This document shows, in pieces, positions 1-8,457 of a stretch of 64,000 nt of DNA. A model generated the notes under the pieces. That model saw only the letters and a list, made by a program, of their open reading frames with translations, had not been told where the DNA came from and made no database searches. Numbering within the stretch: position 1 is the stretch's first letter; every line of letters begins with the position of its first letter. Both the position numbers and the translations under genes were made by a program. Origin of the DNA: Clostridium_I sp047718555 (lineage in GTDB: Bacteria > Bacillota > Clostridia > Clostridiales > Clostridiaceae); assembly GCF_047718555.1 (NCBI RefSeq), contig NZ_JBDNRK010000004.1, positions 1 to 64,000 of the forward strand, in the 5' to 3' direction.

Positions 1-38
1 TCACTTTAAAATTTATAAAAATAAAAAAAGAAAATTGT

Positions 39-77
39 AGTTATTATTGAATACCATAGCAGTATTCAATAATAACT
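39..77. terminator. Hairpin terminator, probably bidirectional
   Basis: A perfect 16-bp inverted repeat (AGTTATTATTGAATAC and its complement) encloses a 7-base loop. T-rich sequence follows it on both strands. It lies downstream of the leftward transaldolase gene and could also end a rightward gene left of the window. Confidence 0.6.
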
Positions 78-161
78 TTTAATATAAAAAATATATACTT
101 GAAAAATCTTATTTACCTAATGCAATACAAAAATATAGGTATAATATGATAATAGGTAATT

Positions 162-806
162 CTACTTTTCCATACCTTCATAATCTTTTAAAAATTTTTC
201 TATTCCTGCGTCTGTAAGCGGATGTTTTATCATTTGAATTATTACTTTATATGGTATTGTGGCTATATTAGATCCCGCCTTAGCACACTCTAACACATGC
301 ATTGGATGTCTTATACTGGCTGAAATAATTTCTGCATCTATATTATGAAGCTTAAATATTTCTGAGATATCTTCAATTAATTGGATACCCTTGCTTCCTA
401 TGTCATCCAGCCTTCCTAAAAATGGGCTTACATAACTGGCTCCGGCTCTTGCTGCAAGCAATGCCTGCAGTGCAGAAAAAATCAGTGTAACATTTGTTTT
501 TATGCCCTCTTTATGTAAAATTTTTACAGCTTTTAATCCTTCTTCACACATTGGAATCTTTACTATCATATTCTTATGAATTTTAGCTATTTCACGAGCT
601 TCTTTTACCATACTCTCACATTCCATTGAAATAACTTCTCCACTTATTGGGCCATCCACTATTTCAGTTATTTCCTTTATTACTTCATTAAAGTCTCTTC
701 CTTCTTTTGCTATAAGAGAGGGATTTGTTGTTACCCCACATATTACCCCTAATTCACTGGCCTTTCTTATCTCGTCAACATTTGCCGTATCTACGAAAAT
801 CTTCAT
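162..806 (-). CDS. tal: Transaldolase / fructose-6-phosphate aldolase family protein
   Basis: This 214-residue protein has the size of the short single-domain (TalC/FSA) transaldolase group. It carries the family motifs GVTTNPSL near residue 24, the Schiff-base lysine in MIVKIPM near residue 83, and IISASIRHP in the C-terminal third. The family transfers a dihydroxyacetone unit between sugar phosphates, or splits fructose 6-phosphate, in the cytoplasm. An AAAGGAGA ribosome site 8 bases before the ATG supports this start. The gene stands alone and ends before a hairpin terminator. Sequence alone cannot separate transaldolase from F6P aldolase activity. Confidence 0.88.
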   Translation of the reverse strand: MKIFVDTANVDEIRKASELGVICGVTTNPSLIAKEGRDFNEVIKEITEIVDGPISGEVISMECESMVKEAREIAKIHKNMIVKIPMCEEGLKAVKILHKEGIKTNVTLIFSALQALLAARAGASYVSPFLGRLDDIGSKGIQLIEDISEIFKLHNIDAEIISASIRHPMHVLECAKAGSNIATIPYKVIIQMIKHPLTDAGIEKFLKDYEGMEK

Positions 807-994
807 TATTCACGTCTCCTTTAAAAGATAACCTATGAAAATCTGTATGATTTTTTCTAATAAATATCAATTTTTCAATTACTTACATAAACTAATTATA
901 GGTAGATCTAATCTAATTTATATTATCGACTAATTTCCAGTTGTCTATATGATTGATTATACATTATATTCTGTAATTATACTAATCTTATTAT

Positions 995-2863
995 TTAAAT
1001 CTCCTGCCCTTTCCATTTTAATAACAAAGATGAATTTATAATAACTGCAACTGATCCAACATTATGTACCAGCGCACCTACAATAGGATTTAAGATACCT
1101 GTTATAGCTAATATTATAGCTATAAAATTAAGCCCCATGGAAAGTATTAAATTCAACTTGATAGTTTTCATTGTCTTTTTTGATAAGCTTAATAAATGTG
1201 GAATACAATTTATGTCATCATTTACAAGTGCAATATCTGCTGCATCCACAGCAATATCGCTTCCAATGCCCCCCATTGCAACACCAACATATGCTTTTTT
1301 TAATGCAGGAGCATCATTAATTCCATCTCCCACCATACAAACCAGTTCATCTCTATTCTGATATTGGTCAACTGCAGACATTTTATCCTCTGGCAAACAA
1401 TCTGTTTTCACATCTGATATGCCAACAGCACTAGCAATATGTGAAGCAGCCCTATTATTATCCCCGGTTAATAGTACACTGTTAACACCTATTTTCTGAA
1501 TATTTTTTATCATTTTTGCGGCACCTGCACGTATCTCATCAGAAAGAGCTATAAATCCTATAGAATTATTATTTATAGCAATATATATAATAGTACATCC
1601 TTCATTTATATATGTATTGGCTTTATGGGATATGTTATCGGATATAGAAATAGATTTTTCAGATAACATTCTATTATTGCCAGCAACAATAAAATTATCA
1701 TCTACTATTGCACTAACACCACGACCTGCAGTCATCTTAAAATCTTTTGCTTCTTTTGGCAGTATATCTGAAATAGATTTAAAATGCTCCACAATTGCTT
1801 TTCCAAGAGGATGCTCTGAACGCATCTCTGCTGATACTGCCAATAATAACATCTTTTCAGATGATACATTTTCATCAAAACTCTCTATGGCTGCAACTAC
1901 AGGTTTACCGTAAGTAAGTGTACCTGTTTTATCAAATGCAATATATTTTACTTTAGCAAGCCTTTCCAATGCATCTCCCTGACGAACAAGAATACCATAC
2001 TTTGTGACATTACCTATAGCAGCCATAATAGCAGTAGGTGTTGCCAGCACAAGTGCACAGGGACAAAATACAACTAATATGGTTACAGACCTTATGATTT
2101 CGCCTGTAAAAAGCCATGTTAAAATGGCAGAAGTCAATGCAATAACTACAATCCGGGTAGCCCATCTGTCAGCTATGCCAACAATCTTTGCTTTGCTGGC
2201 ATCAGCTGATTCTACAAGTCTAACCATTCTTTGCATTAAACTATCTGAATCAACCTTTGTAGCTTTCATCTCAAAAGTGCCAAATTGATTTACAGTTCCA
2301 CTGAAAACCTCATCATTAACACTTTTATCTACAGGTAAAGACTCACCTGTCATTACTGCCTGATTAATGGAAGTTTGTCCACTTACAATTACTCCATCTA
2401 CAGCAATACTTTCTCCTGCAAGAACACGTAAAGTGTCACCAATTTTCACCTCATCAGATGGAATTATATTTTCTACTCCACTTCTAATAATTCTTGCAGT
2501 TCCTGGAGTAAGATTCACTAATTTTTCAATTCCCTCACGAGCTTTTGCAACAGTTCTTTCTTCCAATAAAGCTCCAATAGTCATAATTATTGCCACTTCA
2601 CCAGCAGCAAATGTTTCACCTATAAGTACTGATGCAATTAGAGCTATGGAAACTAAGACGTCAGCCTTTATATCAAATTCAGTAATTAATCCTTCTACAG
2701 CTCCTTTTATAATAGGAATGCCACAAAGTATAATAGAAACCCAAGCTATATTAAAGGGTAATCTATCCTGAAAAATATTAAAAAAGCTTATTACAAGAGA
2801 TAATGCTGACAGTATGATAAATATAATTTCACGTTTTTCTTTGTCTAATATCCATTTTTTCAT
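995..2863 (-). CDS. Heavy-metal P1B-type ATPase without N-terminal metal-binding domain
   Basis: This 622-residue membrane pump has all catalytic hallmarks: TGES at 172-175, the transmembrane metal site CPC at 267-269, the phosphorylated aspartate in DKTGT at 311-315, an HP motif in SEHPLGKAI, and GDGINDAPAL near 516. The usual N-terminal HMA domain is absent; translation starts directly in the first membrane region. The last membrane segment carries HNVGS...INSS, which does not fit the classical copper signature, so the exported metal is uncertain. The start follows an AGGAGG ribosome site. A CsoR-like repressor gene lies just upstream, and a dyad overlaps the promoter, which suggests metal-induced efflux. 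Confidence 0.9.
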   Translation of the reverse strand: MKKWILDKEKREIIFIILSALSLVISFFNIFQDRLPFNIAWVSIILCGIPIIKGAVEGLITEFDIKADVLVSIALIASVLIGETFAAGEVAIIMTIGALLEERTVAKAREGIEKLVNLTPGTARIIRSGVENIIPSDEVKIGDTLRVLAGESIAVDGVIVSGQTSINQAVMTGESLPVDKSVNDEVFSGTVNQFGTFEMKATKVDSDSLMQRMVRLVESADASKAKIVGIADRWATRIVVIALTSAILTWLFTGEIIRSVTILVVFCPCALVLATPTAIMAAIGNVTKYGILVRQGDALERLAKVKYIAFDKTGTLTYGKPVVAAIESFDENVSSEKMLLLAVSAEMRSEHPLGKAIVEHFKSISDILPKEAKDFKMTAGRGVSAIVDDNFIVAGNNRMLSEKSISISDNISHKANTYINEGCTIIYIAINNNSIGFIALSDEIRAGAAKMIKNIQKIGVNSVLLTGDNNRAASHIASAVGISDVKTDCLPEDKMSAVDQYQNRDELVCMVGDGINDAPALKKAYVGVAMGGIGSDIAVDAADIALVNDDINCIPHLLSLSKKTMKTIKLNLILSMGLNFIAIILAITGILNPIVGALVHNVGSVAVIINSSLLLKWKGQEI

Positions 2864-2888
2864 TATATGTATTCCTCCTTTAATAACT

Positions 2889-2938
2889 CAATATACCTTA
2901 TACCCCTATATGGTATATTGAATTATGGTACTTGTCAA
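2889..2938 (-). promoter_or_regulatory. Promoter of the metal ATPase with CsoR-type operator dyad
   Basis: Read leftward, a TTGACA box (2933-2938) is followed after 17 bases by TACCAT. Overlapping and following it is the dyad CAATATACC...GGTATATTG containing ATAGGGGTAT, which resembles the GC-centred pseudo-palindromes bound by CsoR proteins. Binding by the adjacent CsoR is inferred. Confidence 0.55.
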
Positions 2939-2946
2939 TACTTGTC

Positions 2947-2985
2947 TAAAAAAACAAAACCCTTAGCGAAAAATATCACTAAAGG
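2947..2985 (-). terminator. Terminator of csoR-like gene
   Basis: On the minus strand the hairpin CCTTTAGTG...CGCTAAGG is followed by TTTTGTTTTTTT. It separates the csoR-like gene from the promoter of the ATPase, so the two are probably separate transcripts. Confidence 0.55.
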
Positions 2986-3087
2986 TAATTTACAATTTAT
3001 TACAAACTATATTTACGGAACTATTTTATTTAATCTAATGTGCTAGCTATCTATAGTACCATCGGTACGAGGAGATTTCAATTTTGT

Positions 3088-3363
3088 TTATCCCATACGA
3101 GAAAAATGTTCTACTGCCTTTGCAAATTCTGCAATAGTCTTTTCTGCATCACCATGTTCAATTCCCTCTCGGACACAATGCTGTAAATGTCCCTCTAAAA
3201 TTATTTGTCCAACTTTATGCAATGCAGATTTTGCAGCATTGATCTGTACTAAAATATCTTCGCAGGGAACATCCTTATCCACCATTTCAGAAATTCCTCG
3301 TACCTGCCCTTCAATTCTTTTTAATCTTGCTTGTACTTTTGGAACATCCATACATTTCCTCAT
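3088..3363 (-). CDS. csoR: CsoR/DUF156-family metal-sensing repressor
   Basis: The product is a small all-helical repressor of about 91 residues. It keeps the CsoR core (VQARLKRIEGQVRGI) and the Cu(I) ligand set: one Cys in the VPCEDI segment, then the His-x3-Cys pair of GHLQHC. Proteins of this family release DNA when they bind Cu(I); the retained His argues against the persulfide-sensing CstR subgroup. The start at the internal ATG (MRKCMDV) is preferred over one six codons upstream because GGAGAT lies 6 bases before it. The next gene downstream is a metal ATPase, the likely target. Confidence 0.85.
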   Translation of the reverse strand: MRKCMDVPKVQARLKRIEGQVRGISEMVDKDVPCEDILVQINAAKSALHKVGQIILEGHLQHCVREGIEHGDAEKTIAEFAKAVEHFSRMG

Positions 3364-3575
3364 ATCTTTATCTCCAATCAAATATCAAATAACTACTATT
3401 ATATTTATAGATTATATAAATAGCTGTATCTTGTCAATGTTTTGTCCTATTGCTTGCAACTTTCCAATTGCTTTACTATTTGTTATTATAATTTTCGCAG
3501 TAAAAAATGTATTTGATTTAGGAAATATATTGCTGCTTTCTTTCAGTTATTGCAACTAACCAAAATCTTTCTTTG

Positions 3576-4762
3576 TTATTTAAAGATTACTTCAACTGCT
3601 TTCTCATAGCCGCCAGATTCCTTAAAGGAATTACTTATCTTTTTAATATTTTCAACATAATTTGAATCTATTAAAACTTTTTCAATAGAAGTTTTTAAGA
3701 TTTCTGGAGTGAGTTTGTCCTTATCAAGAGAAATAGCTGCGCCAAGTTCTGATGCCCTTTTTGCCATATAAGGTTGATCCCCTCCTATAGGTATTGCCAC
3801 AAAGGGTACATTATTATAAAGTAAGTCACTAATACTATTCATTCCTGCATGTGTTACGGCCACATCTGCATATTTTAAAATCTGCGATTGTGGAACATAA
3901 TTTTTAACTATAAAATTTTCAGGTATGTCAAACTTAGAGATATCTATATTGTATGCAGTCATAACTATTACAGCATCACTATCTTCAAAACTTTTAAGAA
4001 TATATCATAGAGCTTAATATCCATATTGTTAAATACAGTTCCTAAAGAAATATATATAACCTTTTTTCCATGTAACTTTTCAAATGGAAAATCTAAATTT
4101 TCTTTTCTATCATATATTGGTGGACCTATGAATTTAAAACTATCATCATAATACTCAATATGTGAAACAAAATATCTGGAAGTATAAGCAATATTTATAT
4201 CACCTTTATTAAAAAACAATTCACTTATTTCATTTGGTAATTCTGGGTTATAAATTTCTTTTAAGTCCTTTGATATTTTTTTATAGGTGTGAGTAATTGG
4301 ATGATCTTTTATCAAATCTTCAATGCAATAAGGCTTACCCTCCATACGTTCTTTTGGAGTAATAAATACGGCAAAATAAGAAACGGATGGAGCATCCAAT
4401 ATTTGCCTAATAACATTTCCTATGGGTATTACAGAATCATAAACTATATAATCAAACTTTATACCTTTAGTCTGATATAAAATGTCACTTATAATCTCAT
4501 TGCTGGAATTAAGGATTTTCTCCACAAAATTCATCAATTTATTGATTCCAGTTTCTTTACCCTTATTATGATGCATTTTTAAAGGATTTGATTCTCCATT
4601 GTAAGTTTTAAATACAGCACCTGCACTTTCAATTTTCTCTTTAAATTCTTCTGAAGAAAAATATATAACTTCATTTCCCTGGTTCACTAATTCATTTACC
4701 AATCCTAATGTTGGATTAACATGACCATAGGCTGAAATATTTAAAAAAAGTATCTTTGACAT
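3576..4762 (-). pseudogene. Macrolide-type (MGT/YjiC) glycosyltransferase interrupted by a frameshift
   Basis: Two adjacent frames together make one GT1-family enzyme of roughly 395 residues. The N-terminal part (3968-4762) begins MSKILFLNISAYGHVNPTLG, the acceptor-side Rossmann fold. The C-terminal part (3576-3962) carries the nucleotide-sugar signature, including VPQSQILKYADVAVTHAG and PFVAIPIGGDQP. The frame breaks at the A4/T4 run at 3992-3995: adding one base restores ...IFLKSFEDSDAVIVMTAYN and joins the halves. It may be a real pseudogene, a phase-variable gene or a sequencing error. It is preceded by one of the five shared promoter-attenuator leaders, which links it to the dms/tat/moe genes. 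Confidence 0.8.
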
Positions 4763-4845
4763 AAATTCACGTCCTTCTTCTCATCTTTGTTATTTAAGCT
4801 TTACAATTTGATGAAATATAACCATTATATTCAAATTTAAAACAC

Positions 4846-5002
4846 ATAAAAAGACTAATTCCTCTTAAAGCACTTTAAGAAAAATTAGTCTCTAGTTTTC
4901 TAGTCAACTATAATATTAAAATTTAATTTCATTGTTCTTATTATATTATTCTTATATATTTAGTATGATATATATTATCACTATTTTATCATATTATGTC
5001 AA
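4846..5002 (-). promoter_or_regulatory. Shared promoter-attenuator leader, copy A (before glycosyltransferase)
   Basis: Read leftward: TTGACA (4997-5002), exactly 17 bases, GATAAT (4974-4979), an AT-rich leader, GTTGACTAG with a CTAG-AAAA-CTAG mini-hairpin (4892-4903), then a terminator hairpin GACTAAT.../...ATTAGTC (about 4852-4890) followed by TTTTTAT. It lies about 85 bases before the gene start. A dyad TTTAAGTAAAT / ATTTACTCAAA sits just upstream of the -35 box. Confidence 0.75.
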
Positions 5003-5069
5003 TATCATTTTGAGTAAATCCAATATTTACTTAAAAATCACTTTAACAAATTTAATAAAAAATTGAAAT

Positions 5070-6398
5070 TTATATATCCTTTAAACTAAATGTTTCTGGC
5101 GTTGTATACTCAACCTTTAATTCCCGTAAATAGGTCATATTATCTCTTTCCTCTGTAACATTGTAGGAAATGGCCACTTCTATTTCAGTATCTATTAAAT
5201 ATTTAATTTTCTCTGGTGTAAATTGAAGAAAACCATAGTCTTTATTTTCTTCATAATCTTCTATTCCATTTTTATTAAATACTGAAATTGCCTTTGAAAT
5301 ATCTTTTCCAAATACCTTAGCCGTCTTTAAATAGTAATCCCTATTTGAAAAAATTACATTTTTCCATGTGGCTTTAGAAATTGTATTCTGCTTATATATC
5401 TGACCAGTATGTTTATTTTCCAGTGAACAGTAGTGTGCACCTAATTTTAAATCGTTGTCCAATATAAATTCTAGCAATTTCAAACTTAGAAGTTCACTTC
5501 CACATACAGCCAAACCACCAGAATACCAGTAATTATAAAGTACTTTGAAGGGTGGATATTTTAGCTTAAATCCTCTCTTTACATATTCTTCTACATTGTT
5601 GTAGGGGAAGCAAAACTCTAAAAGGTTGATTCCATCTACTTTTAATTTTTCTAAATCAAATATTAATTGCTTCATTTCTTCAAAGGTTCCCGGAATAACA
5701 GGCATTTCCACAACTACTTTAGGTATGTACTGACGGGCAAGAGCTATTTTTTTTAATACTGTTTTATGTAATTCTAAACTATCTTCTAATTTAATACTGA
5801 AACGTATTTCTTTTAATCCTGATTCACCCAATTTTTTAGCAAGTTTTTCATCCAATAAATCACCGGATGTATATAATCTTGTATGTACATTCTTCATATG
5901 ATTTTTAATATACTTAAAATACTGAAAAGTATCTTCTTTATGTAAAAGTGGTTCACCTCCGGAAAGAGCTATATAATTAATATCTTTTTCTTTCCTCATT
6001 ATATCTTTTAATTGTGATTTCCAGTCTGTTTTACTATTATTAAATAATTCATAATCTTCCTGATTTTCATTAAAACAATAATAGCAATCTCTATGGCACA
6101 TTAAGGAAATATATGTGGTTACACTTCCAATGCCTTTAGCACACGCCTCACATGCAGGAGATATAAAATTATTATAAATACTTTTATCATCATTGCGAAA
6201 AATGGCTTGTTTTTGTTTTATGCGATTTAATACTTCTTTTGTCTCTATGTTTGTATCTGGGTTTTTATCAAAAGAAATTCCGTATTGTTCAATCTGCTCA
6301 ATAAAATTCTTTGAAATATCCAGATAAAAGGATGCATATTCTTTAAATACCGGATTTTTCACTACTTTTATTGTGTCCTCATTAATATCTGTTACCAT
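5070..6398 (-). CDS. Radical SAM protein of unknown specificity
   Basis: This 442-residue protein contains the radical SAM cluster motif C-x3-C-x2-C at Cys101, Cys105 and Cys108 (in LMCHRDCYYCF) and the SAM-contact motif SGGEPLL near residue 145. A further pair, Cys83 and Cys86 (ACEAC), lies just before the canonical cluster and may bind another cofactor. I do not recognise the substrate. The start follows AAGGGGAG. The gene is divergent from the FeS/FMN membrane protein at 6961, and a 20-bp perfect palindrome lies between its promoter and ribosome site. Context suggests a role connected with the redox or cofactor system, but this is inference. Confidence 0.75.
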   Translation of the reverse strand: MVTDINEDTIKVVKNPVFKEYASFYLDISKNFIEQIEQYGISFDKNPDTNIETKEVLNRIKQKQAIFRNDDKSIYNNFISPACEACAKGIGSVTTYISLMCHRDCYYCFNENQEDYELFNNSKTDWKSQLKDIMRKEKDINYIALSGGEPLLHKEDTFQYFKYIKNHMKNVHTRLYTSGDLLDEKLAKKLGESGLKEIRFSIKLEDSLELHKTVLKKIALARQYIPKVVVEMPVIPGTFEEMKQLIFDLEKLKVDGINLLEFCFPYNNVEEYVKRGFKLKYPPFKVLYNYWYSGGLAVCGSELLSLKLLEFILDNDLKLGAHYCSLENKHTGQIYKQNTISKATWKNVIFSNRDYYLKTAKVFGKDISKAISVFNKNGIEDYEENKDYGFLQFTPEKIKYLIDTEIEVAISYNVTEERDNMTYLRELKVEYTTPETFSLKDI

Positions 6399-6438
6399 AA
6401 AATCTCCCCTTTTATTTTTAAATTGCTATACCCAGTAT

Positions 6439-6503
6439 AATGAATTTTAAAATTCATTACATAAAAAACCCTCTATTATACTTTAAGTGAATTGTTTAGT
6501 TAA
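6439..6503 (-). promoter_or_regulatory. Promoter and 20-bp palindrome before the radical SAM gene
   Basis: On the minus strand TTAACT (6498-6503) and TATAAT (6475-6480) are 17 bases apart. Downstream, at 6439-6458, lies the perfect palindrome AATGAATTTTAAAATTCATT. It may be an operator or an mRNA hairpin; no protein is assigned. Confidence 0.5.
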
Positions 6504-6656
6504 AGTCAATAAACGTAAGAAGCTAATATTCTATTTTTACTAGTCTAAAATCAATATATAATCTATTGTGAAATATCATATATAGTTTATATATTTTCAA
6601 AATCTATAAACTTTAATATAAATTTTAAGTAAATGCTAACTTTTTTTATAATCGTA

Positions 6657-6866
6657 TTGACATAAAATAAAAAAATAATGATAATATAAATATATTAATA
6701 AAATAATAATAAGGCATAATATACAAAATGTACCAGTATAATAACTGGTTATTTATTTTAAAATGCCTATATGGAATATTAAAATAAAATTATGTAATTA
6801 TGGTTGACTAGAAATACTAGAGGCTAATTTTTCTCAAAACAATTTGAGAAAAATTAGCCTTTTTAT
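6657..6866 (+). promoter_or_regulatory. Shared promoter-attenuator leader, copy B (before NosR/NapH-like gene)
   Basis: TTGACA (6657-6662), 17 bases, GATAAT (6680-6685), then a leader of about 115 bases. GTTGACTAG begins at 6803 with CTAG-AAATA-CTAG (6808-6820), and the terminator hairpin GGCTAATTTTTCTCAAA / TTTGAGAAAAATTAGCC (about 6822-6859) is followed by TTTTTAT. The gene starts about 95 bases downstream. Confidence 0.78.
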
Positions 6867-6960
6867 ATTGTTTAAATTAATTAGAAATTAATGTTTACAA
6901 AATTTTGTAACAGTTAAACATAATTGATATTTCAAAATTATTTTAAAAGGAGTTGTAATC

Positions 6961-8136
6961 ATGTCAAAAAAAATAAAGGAAATACAAATTTTCAGGCATA
7001 TCATGCAATTAATCTTATTTTTTCTTTTACCCGGTATATACATATTGGCCTTTAGTGAATTAAAATCAATTTTTCAAATGATTATTAGAGGAAATTTTAA
7101 TTTTATTCAGGCTCTTCCAGGTTTAATGGAATTTACAGTGGCAATTATTTTTACTATTTTAATGGGAAGATTTTTCTGTGGATGGTTTTGTGCCTTTGGC
7201 AGCTTTAATGATTGGGCCCACATGGCTTCAAAAAAAATATTTAAAATTAATTTTAAAATCAATGAAAAACTTGATTCCATACTAAAGTATGTAAAATATG
7301 GAATATTAATTCTAATTCTAATCTTTACATTTAGTGGTGGGAATAATATTTTAAATGGTGCAAGTCCCTGGGATGCCTTTGCACAGATAACTAATTTTTC
7401 CACTGTGTTGTCCACTCTAGCTATAGGCTTTATACTTTTAATTTTAATACTCATAGGAGATATTTTTATTGAAAGATTTTTTTGCAGATATTTATGTCCT
7501 CTAGGTGCTGTGTTTTCTTTAATCTCTAAAATAAGCATATTAAAAATTAATAAACCAACTGAGAAATGCGGCGATTGTAGAATATGTACAAATAATTGTT
7601 CAATGGGCTTAAAACTTTACAGTGTAAATAGTGTTCGTGGAGGTGAATGTATAAATTGCTTAAGGTGTGTAGAAACCTGCCATAGAAGAAACCCTCACGT
7701 AAATATACTGAATACAGAAGTTAATTCAGCAACAGCAAGTTCTTTTGTAGTAGCTATTTTTGCTGGTATATATGGTTTTACTAATTTTGGAAATTCAATC
7801 TCAATTCAGAAGGGATTAGCTTCTTCAAATGCAGCAATCTCCAGTAATGTTTCACAAGGAATCAAATATAAAGATGGAGATTACACGGGAACAGGTATAG
7901 GCTTTAATGGCGGTACAACAAAAGTTTCTGTTACTATAAAAGATGGCAAAATTGATACTATTAAAACCGTCTCAACTGAGGATACTCCAGACTTTTATAA
8001 AAACGTGGAAAATACTATACCCAATAAAATAATTTTAGCTCAATCAGCAAATTCAATTGATACTGTATCTGGCGCAACTTACAGCAGTAAAGGCCTTATA
8101 GATGCAGCTCAAAATGCATTGAATAAAGCTAAGTAA
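6961..8136 (+). CDS. NosR/NapH-like polyferredoxin membrane protein with C-terminal FMN-binding domain
   Basis: This 391-residue protein has several membrane segments with the NapH/NosR-type motifs FFCGWFCAFG and FFCRYLCPLG. Two [4Fe-4S] ferredoxin motifs follow (CGDCRICTNNC and CINCLRCVETC, about residues 200-240), then one membrane segment. The C-terminal FMN-bind domain (about 300-391) carries the covalent flavin-attachment signature SGATYS, as in RnfG/NqrC. The family passes electrons across or along the membrane to extracytoplasmic reductases. Here it is a natural electron-delivery candidate for the nearby Dms-like enzyme, and it shares that operon's leader. The start follows AAAAGGAG. 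No ApbE flavin transferase is visible in the window. Confidence 0.85.
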   Translation: MSKKIKEIQIFRHIMQLILFFLLPGIYILAFSELKSIFQMIIRGNFNFIQALPGLMEFTVAIIFTILMGRFFCGWFCAFGSFNDWAHMASKKIFKINFKINEKLDSILKYVKYGILILILIFTFSGGNNILNGASPWDAFAQITNFSTVLSTLAIGFILLILILIGDIFIERFFCRYLCPLGAVFSLISKISILKINKPTEKCGDCRICTNNCSMGLKLYSVNSVRGGECINCLRCVETCHRRNPHVNILNTEVNSATASSFVVAIFAGIYGFTNFGNSISIQKGLASSNAAISSNVSQGIKYKDGDYTGTGIGFNGGTTKVSVTIKDGKIDTIKTVSTEDTPDFYKNVENTIPNKIILAQSANSIDTVSGATYSSKGLIDAAQNALNKAK

Positions 8137-8151
8137 AGCTGATTGAAGCAA

Positions 8152-8270
8152 GTTCTTAATTCAGGTGGGGATTCTTTTACCCCATCTGAATTTTAGAACT
8201 GCGAATGCATGGCTTACTTGGCGTTGAACTCCCACTTGAAGAAGTGGGGACTTACGGCAAGTTAGTCAGG
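8152..8270. repeat. Pair of stable hairpins resembling IS200/IS605-type ends
   Basis: Two GC-richer palindromes follow each other in otherwise AT-rich DNA. The first (8152-8199) has arms GTTCTtAATTCAGgTGGGG. The second is CCCACTT-GAAG-AAGTGGG (8231-8248), nested in CTTGGCGT / ACGGCAAG (about 8217-8261). The first could act as a terminator for the gene ending at 8136. The second looks like the subterminal hairpins of single-strand transposons. No transposase or TnpB remnant was seen, so the assignment is tentative. Confidence 0.4.
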
Positions 8271-8282
8271 TTAAAATGGTAT

Positions 8283-8324
8283 AGGGTGTATCACAATGTA
8301 TAAAACTACTTTGTGGTACACCCT
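8283..8324. terminator. Imperfect hairpin between convergent genes
   Basis: AGGGTGTATCACAA pairs with TTGTGGTACACCCT across a 14-base loop. It is placed where the rightward FeS/FMN gene and the leftward moeA-MOSC operon converge. The U-tracts are weak on both strands. Confidence 0.4.
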
Positions 8325-8364
8325 TATCTTCTTTCACATAAAGTCTTCTTTATATTTAAACTTT

Positions 8365-8435
8365 AGGCCTCTTCAAATAAAAGCCTGTTCAGTATATTAA
8401 TCTATTTTAAATCTTTGACTTACCATTTTCACATG
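8365..8435. repeat. MITE-like inverted-repeat element, copy 1 (degenerate)
   Basis: The element begins AGGCCTCTTCAAATAAA and ends ATCTTTGACTTACC then ATTTTCACATG. These match the two ends of the element at 31515-31674 in reverse orientation. It is non-coding and AT-rich. Confidence 0.5.
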
Positions 8436-8457
8436 AATTATTGTCAGTAATGTTCTA

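Noticed and set aside
3576..3962. Independent 128-residue gene
   Set aside because: It starts inside a GT1 fold and continues the frame of the upstream half after a one-base correction, so it is annotated as part of a frameshifted gene.
6803..6866. ANTAR-type two-hairpin antitermination site
   Set aside because: ANTAR targets need two stems with hexanucleotide loops and fixed A1/G4. The CTAG loops here are 4, 5 or 6 bases without a constant G, and no ANTAR protein is in the window.
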